In this document: positions 23,518 to 33,588 of the stretch, one piece after another | How positions within the stretch are numbered: position 1 is the stretch's first letter | How the letters are laid out: every line of letters begins with the position of its first letter | Assembly: GCA_963693285.1 (NCBI GenBank) | Contig: OY848919.1 | Span: 9,109,461 to 9,173,460 of the forward strand | From: Xestospongia muta | Lineage: Eukaryota > Porifera > Demospongiae > Haplosclerida > Petrosiidae | Length of the DNA stretch: 64,000 bases | Reading direction: 5' to 3' | The notes under the pieces: generated by a model | Told to the model about the DNA's origin: nothing | Databases searched by the model: none | The model's input: only the letters and a program-made list of their open reading frames with translations | Translations under genes and position numbers: made by a program

Positions 23518-25659
23518 ATATATAAAGCAAAACGAAACATTACAATTATAACAATTGTTCTAATGTAGTTTTAAGAGTGCTATTACTAAGATTAGAGTTG
23601 CAGTAAGAGTACATTTAATTTTCTGGTTGTGATGTTCACTAGCAGTCAATGTGTGTAGATTAATTTATTTGTCTGCTTTAATATTCAATAGTCTATTTTA
23701 ATTTTTAGGCAATTATATTCTTAATTAAATTGATTAATCAAATACTACATACCTGACTTATCCATTACAAAATAGAGTCTATCTTTAAGACTAGGACAAA
23801 TCTTGCAAATGTCCTCATGTTGTTTGGATAATGTGAGCTGCTGTATTGTAATGTTTTTAACTAGCTCTTCACAAATTGTCTTAATATCGTCATATTTCAG
23901 TGAAGTATTGCGGAGGTATAGTTCTTTCAATGACGTCGTTGTTTTTATTAGTTCAACTATTGCACTGGTACTGACTGAAGTGATCCCATGATTATTGCTG
24001 ACAGCTAAACTAGTAAGTCTTCGATTTTTAGCAATCCCTTTACAGATGAAATGGACACCTTTATCAGTGATGTCACAGTTGGAGAGATCTACTGTTTTCA
24101 ATGTGTCATTATTACTTAACACACCAGACAAGCAAATGACATCATCATCTGTCATAGGAACATTCCATAGGAATAGTGCCTCAAGAGAAGTGTTAGGATG
24201 TGCTAGAGCATCAATAACTTGTTTGATACTACCAGTAGGGAGAGAGGAAGACATAAAGAATAGTTCTTTCATTCCAATAACTTTCTTTGACAATGTTGAC
24301 ATACACATATTGTCCAGCGAAGTGTCCTCTATAGAAAATTCCCTCACTGCAAACTGATCGAGATTATCTATAAGTATTAGGGCACTTTTAGTAGTTGATG
24401 AACGAAGTTCAATACGCCATTTTCTTGTCTTTCGTTCTTGTTTTAATCTACCCACAATATTTTCACATTGTTCAGTACTTGGTGAGATGATTGAAACACT
24501 ATTGTTATTATGTCTCCAATAAGCATTCCCAGTGTCACCTGTTGTGTAAAACAGAGTAACTGTAGTACACACAAAATTAATATATGCATAAATGATATAA
24601 TTAAATACTTAGAGAACGTAAGTCTATTGTCCACACTGATAGTGATCTCTGTAAAACCAGAGCTTGATTCTTGAGCTAGCTGTTATATTTATTTGAATGA
24701 GATATAACTTTATACTTTAGTTGATAAAACTCAATTAAAATCCAGCTAAGCATTCTGAAAAATACTTAAAATGCATGTACATGTCATTTACAAATTTAGA
24801 AGGTCAACATCTAGTTTATACTGTACAATCTAGGACTATAAATGTATTTAAACCTGGCAAAACCCTTAGCTATATAATATGTGGTAATAACATCAATTAT
24901 TTTCAAGTTCAGTGTCATTGCTTTTGATCAAATATCTTGAAAAGATGAACATAAGCAATTAAGCATCGCATTGTCTATCCTCATTTCTATTGTATACAAG
25001 GCAGAATGAAAAACAATTTTATGTAGCTAAAGTTAATAAATATAATGACATTTTTATTAACTTACGTTTCAGTCCATATTTAGGCAATATCTTCTTAGCC
25101 ATATCTCCAAACACTTTCCACAACAAGCCATTTATATCATCAAGAGTGAGGTCATCTGTTTGTTGCCATTCAATAACAAACGTGATTGACTCATATTTGA
25201 AAGAAGTTGAGACAATCGTTACATTCTCACTTCCCAATACTCTGTGTTTAAACTTCTCACAGATCTCATAAACTGCAGATTTATAGGCTGTGATATGATG
25301 TCTGACATTTTCAATATTATAATGGTCAACAATTGTCTCTAAGCAGGTAATATTAGTTATGGTACACTGCTTTTTTATTAACACAATAACATCATTAAGT
25401 GATTCAGCTGTTGACAGATGAGGTTTTAATTCGTGGAAACGTGTTCCAAGAAACTTTTTGACTTCTTCAAGTGAAGGGATGCCCTCAGTAATAAGAGGTA
25501 CAATAGTATCAAGAAGCTCTTGAAATTTTGTTTTTACTTGATCAAAATAATTCTTATAACCAGGAGATAGATAAACCTCTATTTCGCCACCTAAAAAGTG
25601 ATAAATATTACATTGAAAAGATGTAACAGCACCTCACCTAGCATTTCTTTTGCTGTCAT
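16487..25659 (-). CDS. M1: N-terminal helical domain, LRR, ZU5, Roc-COR GTPase and two Death domains
   Basis: Twelve exons: 25659-25638, 25590-25066, 24538-23753, 23254-22868, 22794-22670, 22603-22469, 22417-22243, 21926-21897, 20612-18363, 18307-18008, 17632-17360, 16548-16487. They sum to 5070 bases, an exact 1690 codons including the stop, with every phase matching. Residues about 8-182 form a helical domain I do not recognise. About 183-444 hold ribonuclease-inhibitor-type LRRs (LKTVDLSNCDITDKGVHFIC). About 450-570 form a ZU5 domain (IEGRFEFP, FTLIEGGQF), followed by a UPA-like region to about 718. The Roc-COR part spans 729-1478 (P-loop GPARVGKTS near 754, IDSGGQIQF). Death domains lie at 1479-1578 and 1579-1669. 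The order LRR-GTPase-Death suggests a cytosolic sensor that assembles a signalling complex on NTP binding. The start is the first ATG, 35 bp after the shared promoter motif. Compared with M0, two linker exons between the Death domains are missing. Confidence 0.82.
23485..23516. repeat. (TG)n microsatellite
   Basis: About sixteen TG units in the intron between the LRR and ZU5 exons of M1. Confidence 0.95.
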
Positions 25660-25852
25660 AGCTGCAATGTAAGCAAGGGTGGGGCTCAAGCAATCTGCGC
25701 ATGCTCAAAAAAGATAATTAGGGAGGAGCTCATTACAGGTGTTTGTATTTTGTAAGTGCAATTACAATTGAGTGCGTGGCTGACGTCATCAGCAATAAAC
25801 CACACCCGCCGCCATCTCGCAAGGCAAAAAAGAGGCAGAGGCACTAGAGAAG
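25660..25852. promoter_or_regulatory. Divergent promoter between M1 and the THAP gene
   Basis: Only 193 bp separate the two start codons. The interval holds TCTGCGCATGCTCA at 25694-25707 (reverse complement of the motif shared with genes B and P), a CRE-like TGACGTCA near 25782 and a YY1-like CCGCCATCT near 25811. NRF-1, CRE and YY1 sites are common in bidirectional, TATA-less animal promoters; use here is inferred. Confidence 0.6.
25694..25707 (-). promoter_or_regulatory. TGAGCATGCGCAGA motif of M1
   Basis: Exact 14-bp match, on the M1 sense strand, to the motifs of genes B and P. It ends 34 bp before the M1 ATG. The match extends to TGAGCATGCGCAGAYTG in all three genes. It resembles the NRF-1 core GCGCATGCGC with one altered half. 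Confidence 0.65.
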
Positions 25853-26236
25853 ATGGTTCAATCAAGTTGTGTTGTGGGATGTACTAACAGGCAGGGGAAG
25901 GGAAGAGACATTTCATTCCATACAATACCCAAAGTGAGCAATAATGACAGCTAGGTAGCTAAGTTTTTAATAATGCTGTATATATAATATTATTATGATA
26001 TATAATATTATCAATCCTCTTTGTTAACTCAGGTCATAGAGAATCAAGAACATTATGTTTGTGAGGTATCTACAAGATGTAGATCAGCATGGTTGAAGAG
26101 CATCAACAAGAAAGACTGGACTCCTGGTCCTGGTGCACGAGTTTGTTCATGTCACTTCATAACCAACAAGCCATCATCTCTCCTTGATGAGAGCAACACT
26201 GACTGGGCACCATCATTAAAAATAACATTGAGATGA
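25853..26236 (+). CDS. Small THAP-type zinc-finger protein
   Basis: Two exons, 25853-25933 and 26033-26236, join in phase 0 and encode 94 residues. The protein starts MVQSSCVVGCTNRQGKG and continues with ISFHTIPK, then RSAWLKSINKKDW and VCSCHF. This fits the THAP signature: C-x3-C near the N-terminus, an invariant Trp, and C-x2-H near residue 76. THAP domains bind DNA and occur both in host regulators and in DNA transposases. Nothing follows the domain, so this is either a short THAP-only protein or the surviving 5' end of a longer gene. It is divergently paired with M1. Confidence 0.7.
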
Positions 26237-26299
26237 TATTAAAATAAATTAATATAGTTAGTCTACTACATCTCGGGCAGTAGGAAGCCAGCTACATTT

Positions 26300-27000
26300 T
26301 GAGATGTGCACGCACTATCTTCTGAACTGGATCGCAACTGTGCTGCTCTTATTAAGCAGGATATTTAGCTACAACATGAGAACATGCTTCCCCAAGTCTA
26401 TAAGAGCCATTTCGAATTGGAGGACATGTTAGTGCAATAATCAACTCACCCTGCCATGAATGTATAGTGTGCAGTAAGTATTTCTCTACTATGTTGGCAA
26501 ACAACTCATGGAAGCAAGGGAGTTCCTGTCATTCTCTGAGAATGGTTGACCTTGTGTACAAACAATATAACTATCTTGGTTTTTGAAATACAATAACATT
26601 ACCTTTCTCATAATAAGCCAATGATCTTCAGTAGAATGCTTGAACTGATGAGCTCTAAGATCATGAACCCAGCCAGCCTTGACAAAACCATCACCTCTCC
26701 AACATCCCCTTCCAGCTCTACAAATCTAGTAGTAATAATACTTATAGCTACTAACTGTTCACGTTTCATACAGAGCTACTTACTTTCATCTCCTCCTTAA
26801 TATAAGCACTTGGAGTAGCAACCATATATAGAAACATGTCACTCCATGCCGCATTTGGAACGTGGTTAGGCTCTGCCTGCCAAAGCTCACTTGGAATTGC
26901 ATATCGATCCTTCTTGAAGCCAACTCCAGTTACCTTATCAGTGTATCTTTGCTTGGATTTTGCAGACAAACCACTATAATATTCTTATGCGAGCTCCATC
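26300..27000 (-). pseudogene. Decayed SWIM-type zinc-finger protein fragment
   Basis: On the minus strand 26969-26766 encodes SAKSKQRYTDKVTGVGF and later WSDMFLYMVATPSAYIKEEMK. A following exon at about 26728-26605 encodes GWVHDLRAHQFKHSTEDHWL, and near 26400-26450 a frame ends with GSYRLGEACSHVVAKYPA before a stop. The order resembles uncharacterised invertebrate SWIM-finger/YqaJ-type proteins in which a CSH motif closes the finger. The pieces are separated by gaps and the start is unclear, so I call it a remnant. It may belong with the THAP fragment to one former element. Confidence 0.4.
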
Positions 27001-27287
27001 ATAACAATTGTTATTGTGACCAGCTGCCACGTGGGTGTTCGTTGCCTCGAAAGATGGTGGTTAGCAACGGTGTCACGAGGCGATGACGTAAAGTCACGTA
27101 ATGCACGCTCTCTATTGAGCGTTCCTACCCTTCTAACACACTATTTATAAAGTGATTTATATAATATATATATGTGTGTGTGTTTGTGCATGTGTGTATA
27201 GCTCAGTAGTTATGAGGAGTTCAACAATATGATACTTGTACTGCAAAATTCTCTACATGTGTACAACAGAGTAATCTGGTCTTTGTA

Positions 27288-27616
27288 TAGTCTCGTCCCA
27301 GACCTACTCGCAAGCTTAAAGTAGATCTGGTCACACAGCTTGACTTTTGTGTCCCCAGTAAGGATGTGGCGCGGGTGTTGGTATGCAATTAGAGGTAGTG
27401 TGAAATATGAAATCATCAAATTAATGTGTTAAAGCAGATTTAATGAGAGAGCCATGCATTCGCTTTCACACATACTTCAATTTGATAATATTTATATTTC
27501 ACACTACCTTTAATTGCATACCAACACCCGCTCCACATTCCATACTGGGGACACAAAGATCAAGCTGTGTGACCAGACCTACTTTAGCTTGCGAGTAGGT
27601 CTGGGGACGAGACTAG
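27288..27616. mobile_element. Foldback MITE with target-site duplication
   Basis: Two arms of about 130-140 bp are inverted copies, starting TAGTCTCGTCCCAGACCTAC at the left and ending with its reverse complement GGTCTGGGGACGAGACTA. CTTTGTA occurs directly outside both ends (27281-27287 and 27618-27624); counting one more base gives an 8-bp duplication with one mismatch, which would fit hAT. No coding potential is present. Confidence 0.75.
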
Positions 27617-27639
27617 CCTTTGTAGTGATCTTCGTGTTG

Positions 27640-28320
27640 AAATACAACATCAAGAACTGTTAACTATAACTATCAATGGTTTTGTTTTGCTTGATCATAC
27701 AGATCACAGACAGTGGTCACTAGTTATATTACTGGTTATTGTAGAGTAAACTACACATGATCAGACGAATCACGTTCGGACGCTTGATAAGTAACAACAT
27801 AGTGAAGCAGTAATGATTAATTAATGTCTACAACAATTTCTGATATAAACAGCAGAGATATATAAGTTTTTATAGACGGCAAATGTGCCAACTCACGCAA
27901 CACTCGCAGTTATAATTTTGTCATACGCATAAATGAGTGTACAAGTGTACTGTAATAGAGTCCATCGGTCTAAACTTCTCGATAGCAGGTCAACCTGTTC
28001 GCTGCATAACTCGTTAATCTATATATCACATGAGCTGCAAGACTATGTAGTAAATGTTTCACACTTTGTCAGGAGTCACAACAGCAACATTATGTTACTC
28101 AAAAGGTTCAAAAATGAATCCAAAGTTCTTACAAATTATGGACTACAGTTTGAACAATGCAATTCATCTTTTGGTCTATGATTGATTGCAGCACATTAGT
28201 AATGGAACCATTCCATGGCAGAAAATGGATTATCACAGCCAATCGTTAGACCTTGCTCTTTTTTTTCACAAACACAGTACACTCTACTTATGAATGTAAC
28301 ATTGAGAAAAATAGAACATA
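27640..28320. other. No gene recognised
   Basis: The start (27637-27680, AACATCAAGAACTGTTAACT) resembles sequence downstream of M0 and M1 (about 10860 and 16665), a short shared 3'-flank piece. I see nothing else that I can support. Confidence 0.4.
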
Positions 28321-28329
28321 TAATTTGGT

Positions 28330-29220
28330 CATACTTTCTAGGTGATATACCCCTTTTTGTAACATACTCTAGCTATAGATTATAAAGTTGAGAACAGTTA
28401 ATATCATGTACTTCATGTACTCACTAGTTTTCTGAAGCTTTGGGTTGGATTCTATTAAACAATAAGGACATTTACATGCATATGACAAAATTATCAGATG
28501 ATACAAACCTTCTAGAAACAGACCGTATATCTGATTGTAAAATTACGCAACAATGGAAGTAACCGAATTATTCTGCACTTAATAGTTTCTTGAAGCTTTC
28601 AATTAACTTTCGTTAAACAATAATAAGTTTGAAATAAATGTTACAATACATATGAGATGACACACCCTTTCTAGTAACAGACCTAGATTAAGATTATGAA
28701 CAAGAAGTCAACGTCATATACTGCACTCATAGTTTTTTAAGATCTGGGTTGCTTCTATTAAATAAGAACTTTAAAATAAATATGATATTACTTACCAATT
28801 AACATACCAGTTCTAGTAACAGACTCTATATAGACTGTTAAATTACACAACATTAGAAGTATGACTATTATTTTGTAATTATTAGTTTATTGACGCTTTG
28901 AGTTAACTTCTAGTAACAACTTTGAAATAAATATTAAATTACCTACCAGATGATGCACTTCTACTAACATACACCATATATTATAAAGTACAATCATTTA
29001 AAGCATAACAGTTTATGGCACTCATTACTTTTTTGAAACTCTGGGTTAACTATTAAACAATAAGAACATTCAGCATAATTGTTAGATTACTTACCTGACA
29101 ATACACGTCTTCTACCAACAGACTCTATACATATTATAAAGTTTATGCATGAGAGTATGACAATTATTCTGCACTTACTTTTTTGTGGCTCTAGATTGAC
29201 TTTTTAAAACAATAACAACA
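28330..29220. repeat. Degenerate tandem array, about 150-bp unit, about six copies
   Basis: A landmark like TTCTAGTAACAGACTCTATA recurs at about 28370, 28509, 28668, 28811, 28959 and 29109, at steps of 139-159 bp. Each unit also holds a stretch like GAAGCTTTGGGTTAACTTCT and an AACTTTGAAATAAATAT-type stretch. Read on the minus strand, most units show donor-like (G|GTAAGT or G|GTAGGT) and acceptor-like (TTAATAG) sites at the same places. Confidence 0.7.
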
Positions 29221-29429
29221 TTGGATTATAGCAATTTATTTTTTTTTTGTAAAATACTACTGTTACTCTAGTACTCCTTCATTTGAAATATCTGGTAATA
29301 AACTATTAATTAATATGGTCATATGCCCTACTCAAGTAAGTTATATATAATATAGTTCAGTATTAATTAATTAATATTAAATTTATCAGTCACTAATATG
29401 TTCCATGTGGTTTGAATTTGGCATTCACT

Positions 29430-29759
29430 AGATGTCTATGGAGTTGGAACTATGTTCTTGGTTAATCCATCAAACACATGTGCTCATTTCATTTACAAGT
29501 TTCTGTCAGTGACAGAAAAAAGATATGGATATTAGTAACACATAATGGTGGACATTATCAAGGAACACTCAATGATAAAGAGACTCATTTAATTGCTATA
29601 GAGTCACATTAACCTAAGTATGGAAAAGTTATTAAATACAAAATCAAAGTAGTTACACCTGAGTGGCTACTTAATAGCATCAATCAGTGTGTACGACTAC
29701 CTAAAGAAGAGTATTCATTACAACCACAAATGTCCTCCCTTACTGTTGATAGAACATAA
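29430..29759 (+). pseudogene. Decayed BRCT-domain fragment, PAXIP1/PTIP-like
   Basis: From 29532 the frame reads LVTHNGGHYQGTLNDKETHL, a stop at about 29610, then KYGKVIKYKIKVVTPEWLLN. The pattern HGG, THLI and IKIVTPDW fits a BRCT repeat, most like the second BRCT of PTIP as I remember it. Upstream, in another frame, MFLVNPSNTCAHFIYKFLS may be the first part of the same repeat. One stop and one frame change show decay. Confidence 0.5.
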
Positions 29760-30129
29760 CAGACAGAAGACAAAATAGCTTATTTAGTAATATTGTGAGA
29801 TAGACATTATGAGCATGTTTTATAGACTAAAAGCTCTCTGGTGGGTGATCTGAGTTTTGTAAGAGTTGTATAAATTGAAATTGTGTCTCCAGAACATCAA
29901 CCTGACCAATGAGAGTCTTCCTAATGCAAGAGATCTATCTAGATATTACACTGATAGATTTGTTATCACTATATAATTATTATTATTTTACAATTACTAT
30001 TACCAAGCTATCTATCTATATAAAAGACTGTGTCATCAGAAAAGTATATTTTAAACACTAATCCAGGTGGGGGAAACACAATCAAATAAAATTGTAGTAG
30101 ATACCTGAAAACAATAGTGAATTGAAATG

Positions 30130-30492
30130 ATTTCATTATATTATATATCAGATTCAGTTTCAACAAGAATGAGGAATCCTATGGAGTAGATTTAATGAAG
30201 ATGTGTCACATCAGAAACAATGAGCTTCAAAGTCATCATGCAGATGTATAAAGGAACCAACAGAAGAGAGACATGACGTAAAGAAAGGAAAACTAAAAGG
30301 AAGAACCGAAAACTTAAAAGTATTATAATAACTTTTATCAACTTGTATATTTATATTATTACGGGACACAAGATACAATGATCAGAAGACAGTAATTCCG
30401 GTGGACATCAATCATTTAGAAAACACAAAGCTTAGTCTAAAGGATCTGATTCATCACTTGATAGTAACTAATAGTGATCAACCTATAAAACA
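30130..30492 (+). pseudogene. Decayed copy of the Roc-COR family tail exons
   Basis: The two tail exons of M0 (10743-10402) are recognisable here on the plus strand. GGACACAAGATACAATGATC at about 30364 corresponds to the GHKRQRSED exon, and TCACTTGATAGTAACTAA near 30454 corresponds to its SLDSN end. In-frame stops (GHKIQ then TGA; HKA then TAG) show that it no longer codes. Confidence 0.6.
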
Positions 30493-30811
30493 AGGTAAAT
30501 ATAAATTATAGTGTATATTTATAGGATATACATATTTCTGATTTATATTTGAAAAATAAACATTATTAAAGCATTACCCTATAATACAATAATGAAGACT
30601 ATATTAAATGTATATTCTTTGTCTTACCTGTTAGATATTTAGACAAGTCATTAACCTAACTTTCTGTAAAATGTGCAATTAATTTAACACATTATCAGTA
30701 CATGTATCATCTTGTTGAATTCCACATAACATGTGAGCTATATTTAAATTTATATATACTTCGTATTTGAACACAAATCTGCAAATTAGTTCCGCCCTAA
30801 TTAAATCGTTT

Positions 30812-30825
30812 TGAGCATGCGCAGA
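30812..30825 (+). promoter_or_regulatory. TGAGCATGCGCAGA motif of gene B
   Basis: Exact match to the motifs of M1 and P, on the sense strand, ending 48 bp before the gene B ATG at 30874. Confidence 0.65.
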
Positions 30826-33384
30826 TTGTATGAGCCTTACTCTTCTGTTGTACACTTTGTTTCCCCACCCACTATGGCAGAACAAGCCGATGATTTGTAT
30901 TTCCAACAGTTTTTGAACGAAAAACCAACAGTTACTGAATTACTTGAACACGTCAGAGTTGATACCAAGTGGTACACGTTTGGTGTACTACTCAAGTTAG
31001 ATATCATTAAACTAGAGGATATCAGATTGATGAATGAACCCATTGACTTTAAAGTTTTAAAGATGTTTGAGTTATGGCTGACTACGAATCCAAATGCTAC
31101 AAGAAGAGAAATTATAGAGACGCTCCAGAAGGAATCTATTCGTGAGAGTGCTGTTGCTGAGGAATATATAAAGGTATTGAAGACTATTAGAGAAAGTGAG
31201 TGATACATAATTAGTATTAATGTGTATTAAAAATTATAGCATCATCTATTAATCCTTGGTAGCTAGACAGACCTAACTCCTATGATTGAACAATTCATAT
31301 GGAGAAGGGTCTAGTTAAATTGTAATGCATCACAAAGTAAGCATTTCAATGTTAACAATCATACATATCGTCGTCATAATGATATCCCATAAAAGAGTTA
31401 TAAAGTGGTTATCTCAAATGTGAAGCCAGTGACCCTAATACTAGTAGTAGTAACTTGATCTTTTAGGTAGTAGCCAGTACTTTAGCTAGTTCTTTGATTG
31501 TTTTAATTTATTAAGCCCACCTTCCTGTTTCAAGTGTCACATTACATTATCAAATTTTCAGTTTTTCCCATTATTATCATAGACAAGTTGTTCTATTACA
31601 ATTTTTTAGACCCTTTCCCATCCTTTATTATATGATAGGGGTTGTGTCTGGCTTGTGAAACTATAGGGGCAAGGGTTGTAATAGATACTTTGAGTATGTG
31701 TGTGACTGTCTGTTACTTTTTCTTTAGTATGATATTGTAATTCAAAGTATCAAGGTATCTGCTTTACTAGTCTTACTTTGAGCGCTTTTGACAATGAAAA
31801 TAGTGGTTTGCATTGGGGTTGGAAGTAGCCTCTAAGAGACAGCATTTTTGTTGGTTAATATCCTTTCATGAGGAAAAACAGAGTCATTAATGGAAGTTTG
31901 TATTCTTTTCTATCATGAGACCTGTTCTAACTTGCATTCTAGTATGGTAAGGCCAGTCTCTTTGCTTAAAGAGGAAGGCTCTGGTAGTGCATTCCTGGTG
32001 AAACCATAGACTTTTGAACCTGTGTCTGGAAAACCATGTTGTTTTTATTATTGAGTGTGGTTGTGAACTGTAATATAAGATGTGTGAATGAATTGTTCTT
32101 TGCTGTTTCCTGTTGGAATATGGCTTGTTCAGCCATTCTCATTGCATTTGGTTTTGTGTTACATTTCCTTTTTATTCATGCTCACTAAAATAGTTATGTT
32201 TTAGTCACAGAGAGGAAGGTGCTGGATTAGCTTATGAATACATATTATAAAAATTAAAGGGTTAAAATTATTTATAGTACAATTGATCTTTCTTTAATAG
32301 TTGTACATATATTCTCATTTAGTATAATATATATTATATTATTTAATACACTATGTAATTAATAATTATTAGTAGAAGACATGATAGTTATATTATTATT
32401 GTCCAGATCTTAATGGACCAGATAAAAAAAAGTTGAAATCCACTCTTATGAAAAAGAAAGGTATGACATGATAATTATAATCAGTTATTAATTTACTTCT
32501 GGAGTGATGAATAAAACTAATCTATATAATGTAACTGCTGAGCACACAGTGATCAATGATTATTATTATTATTACAGCAACAGCAGTACTATTAAAACAA
32601 TGTTAGGATGATTTTTACATGTTATAATCTTGTTAATCGCTGTTATTTTATAACAAGTGTTTTAGTCTGCCTATAATATAGTGAGAAGTATTTGTAATTG
32701 TAACTAAAGACTTAAATTATTGTGTCAGTCTTCTTTATGATAGTTCTAGTTAACATTGACTAATTGTAGTTAAAGATCAGCTTTTTATTAAATCCTAAGA
32801 TGACACCTTCACCTAATAAGTACTTGACTTAGATTAAAGACCAGAACGAAAACAAGTTTATATTTTCACACTTTATTAGTACCGTGACTTCCTATTGACT
32901 AATGATAATCATTACTTTTACCAAGTGTGCTATGAAATTGAGCATGATTGCTCAAAATGTTGTTTTATCACTCAAGAAAATACCTTTTTGCAGTTTCATA
33001 ACTTCTATCAACTCTTCAGTCTTAATAGAAACATGACTATTGGATGTTTGTAGTGTACTCTCTGTCTGTCATAATGCACATTACTAATCAACTATATATA
33101 TTATACAAGTTTATTAACATTGTGTGTATATGTGTGGAGGTGGTTATAGTACTTATAGTCACCGTGTGTGTGTCTGTGTCTGTCCATCTATGATACATTC
33201 ATCAACAATACTATTACAACTGTGTTTATATCTACATGATTTGGCAGATTGTACTATGAAGAATTTTTTTCTAATAGATTATTCTGGTTCACTTAAGAAT
33301 GCACTTAAAGAAGGACGTGTCGAAGTCAAATGCACCAAACTCTCTGTATCTGGTCCACCTGGAAGTGGAAAGTCATGTGTTATG

Positions 33385-33588
33385 AAGCTATTACTTGACG
33401 AGGATGAGGATCCACCTCTTGATCATGACAGTACTTCTGTAACTATACCACCTGAAGTAAGAATGGTAACAACTACACCCTATAAAAAGCTATTACTTGA
33501 CGAGGATGAGGATCCACCTCTTGATCATGACAGTACTCCTGTATCTACAGTACCTGAAGTAAGAATGGTAACAACTACACCTTTTAAA
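33385..33588 (+). repeat. In-frame 102-bp tandem duplication behind the P-loop
   Basis: AAGCTATTACTTGACGAGGA begins at 33385 and again at 33487, and the two 102-bp units are nearly identical. Each adds 34 codons with DEDEDPPLDHDST and PEVRMVTTTP. The segment lies directly after the P-loop, where switch I is expected. Genes A and P have a single unit. Confidence 0.9.

Noticed and set aside
23995..24357. Plus-strand ORF of 120 codons
   Set aside because: Antisense to the LRR exon of M1, whose repeats keep both strands open.
28330..29220. CRISPR array
   Set aside because: Units are degenerate throughout, without constant repeats and unique spacers, and the DNA is eukaryotic.
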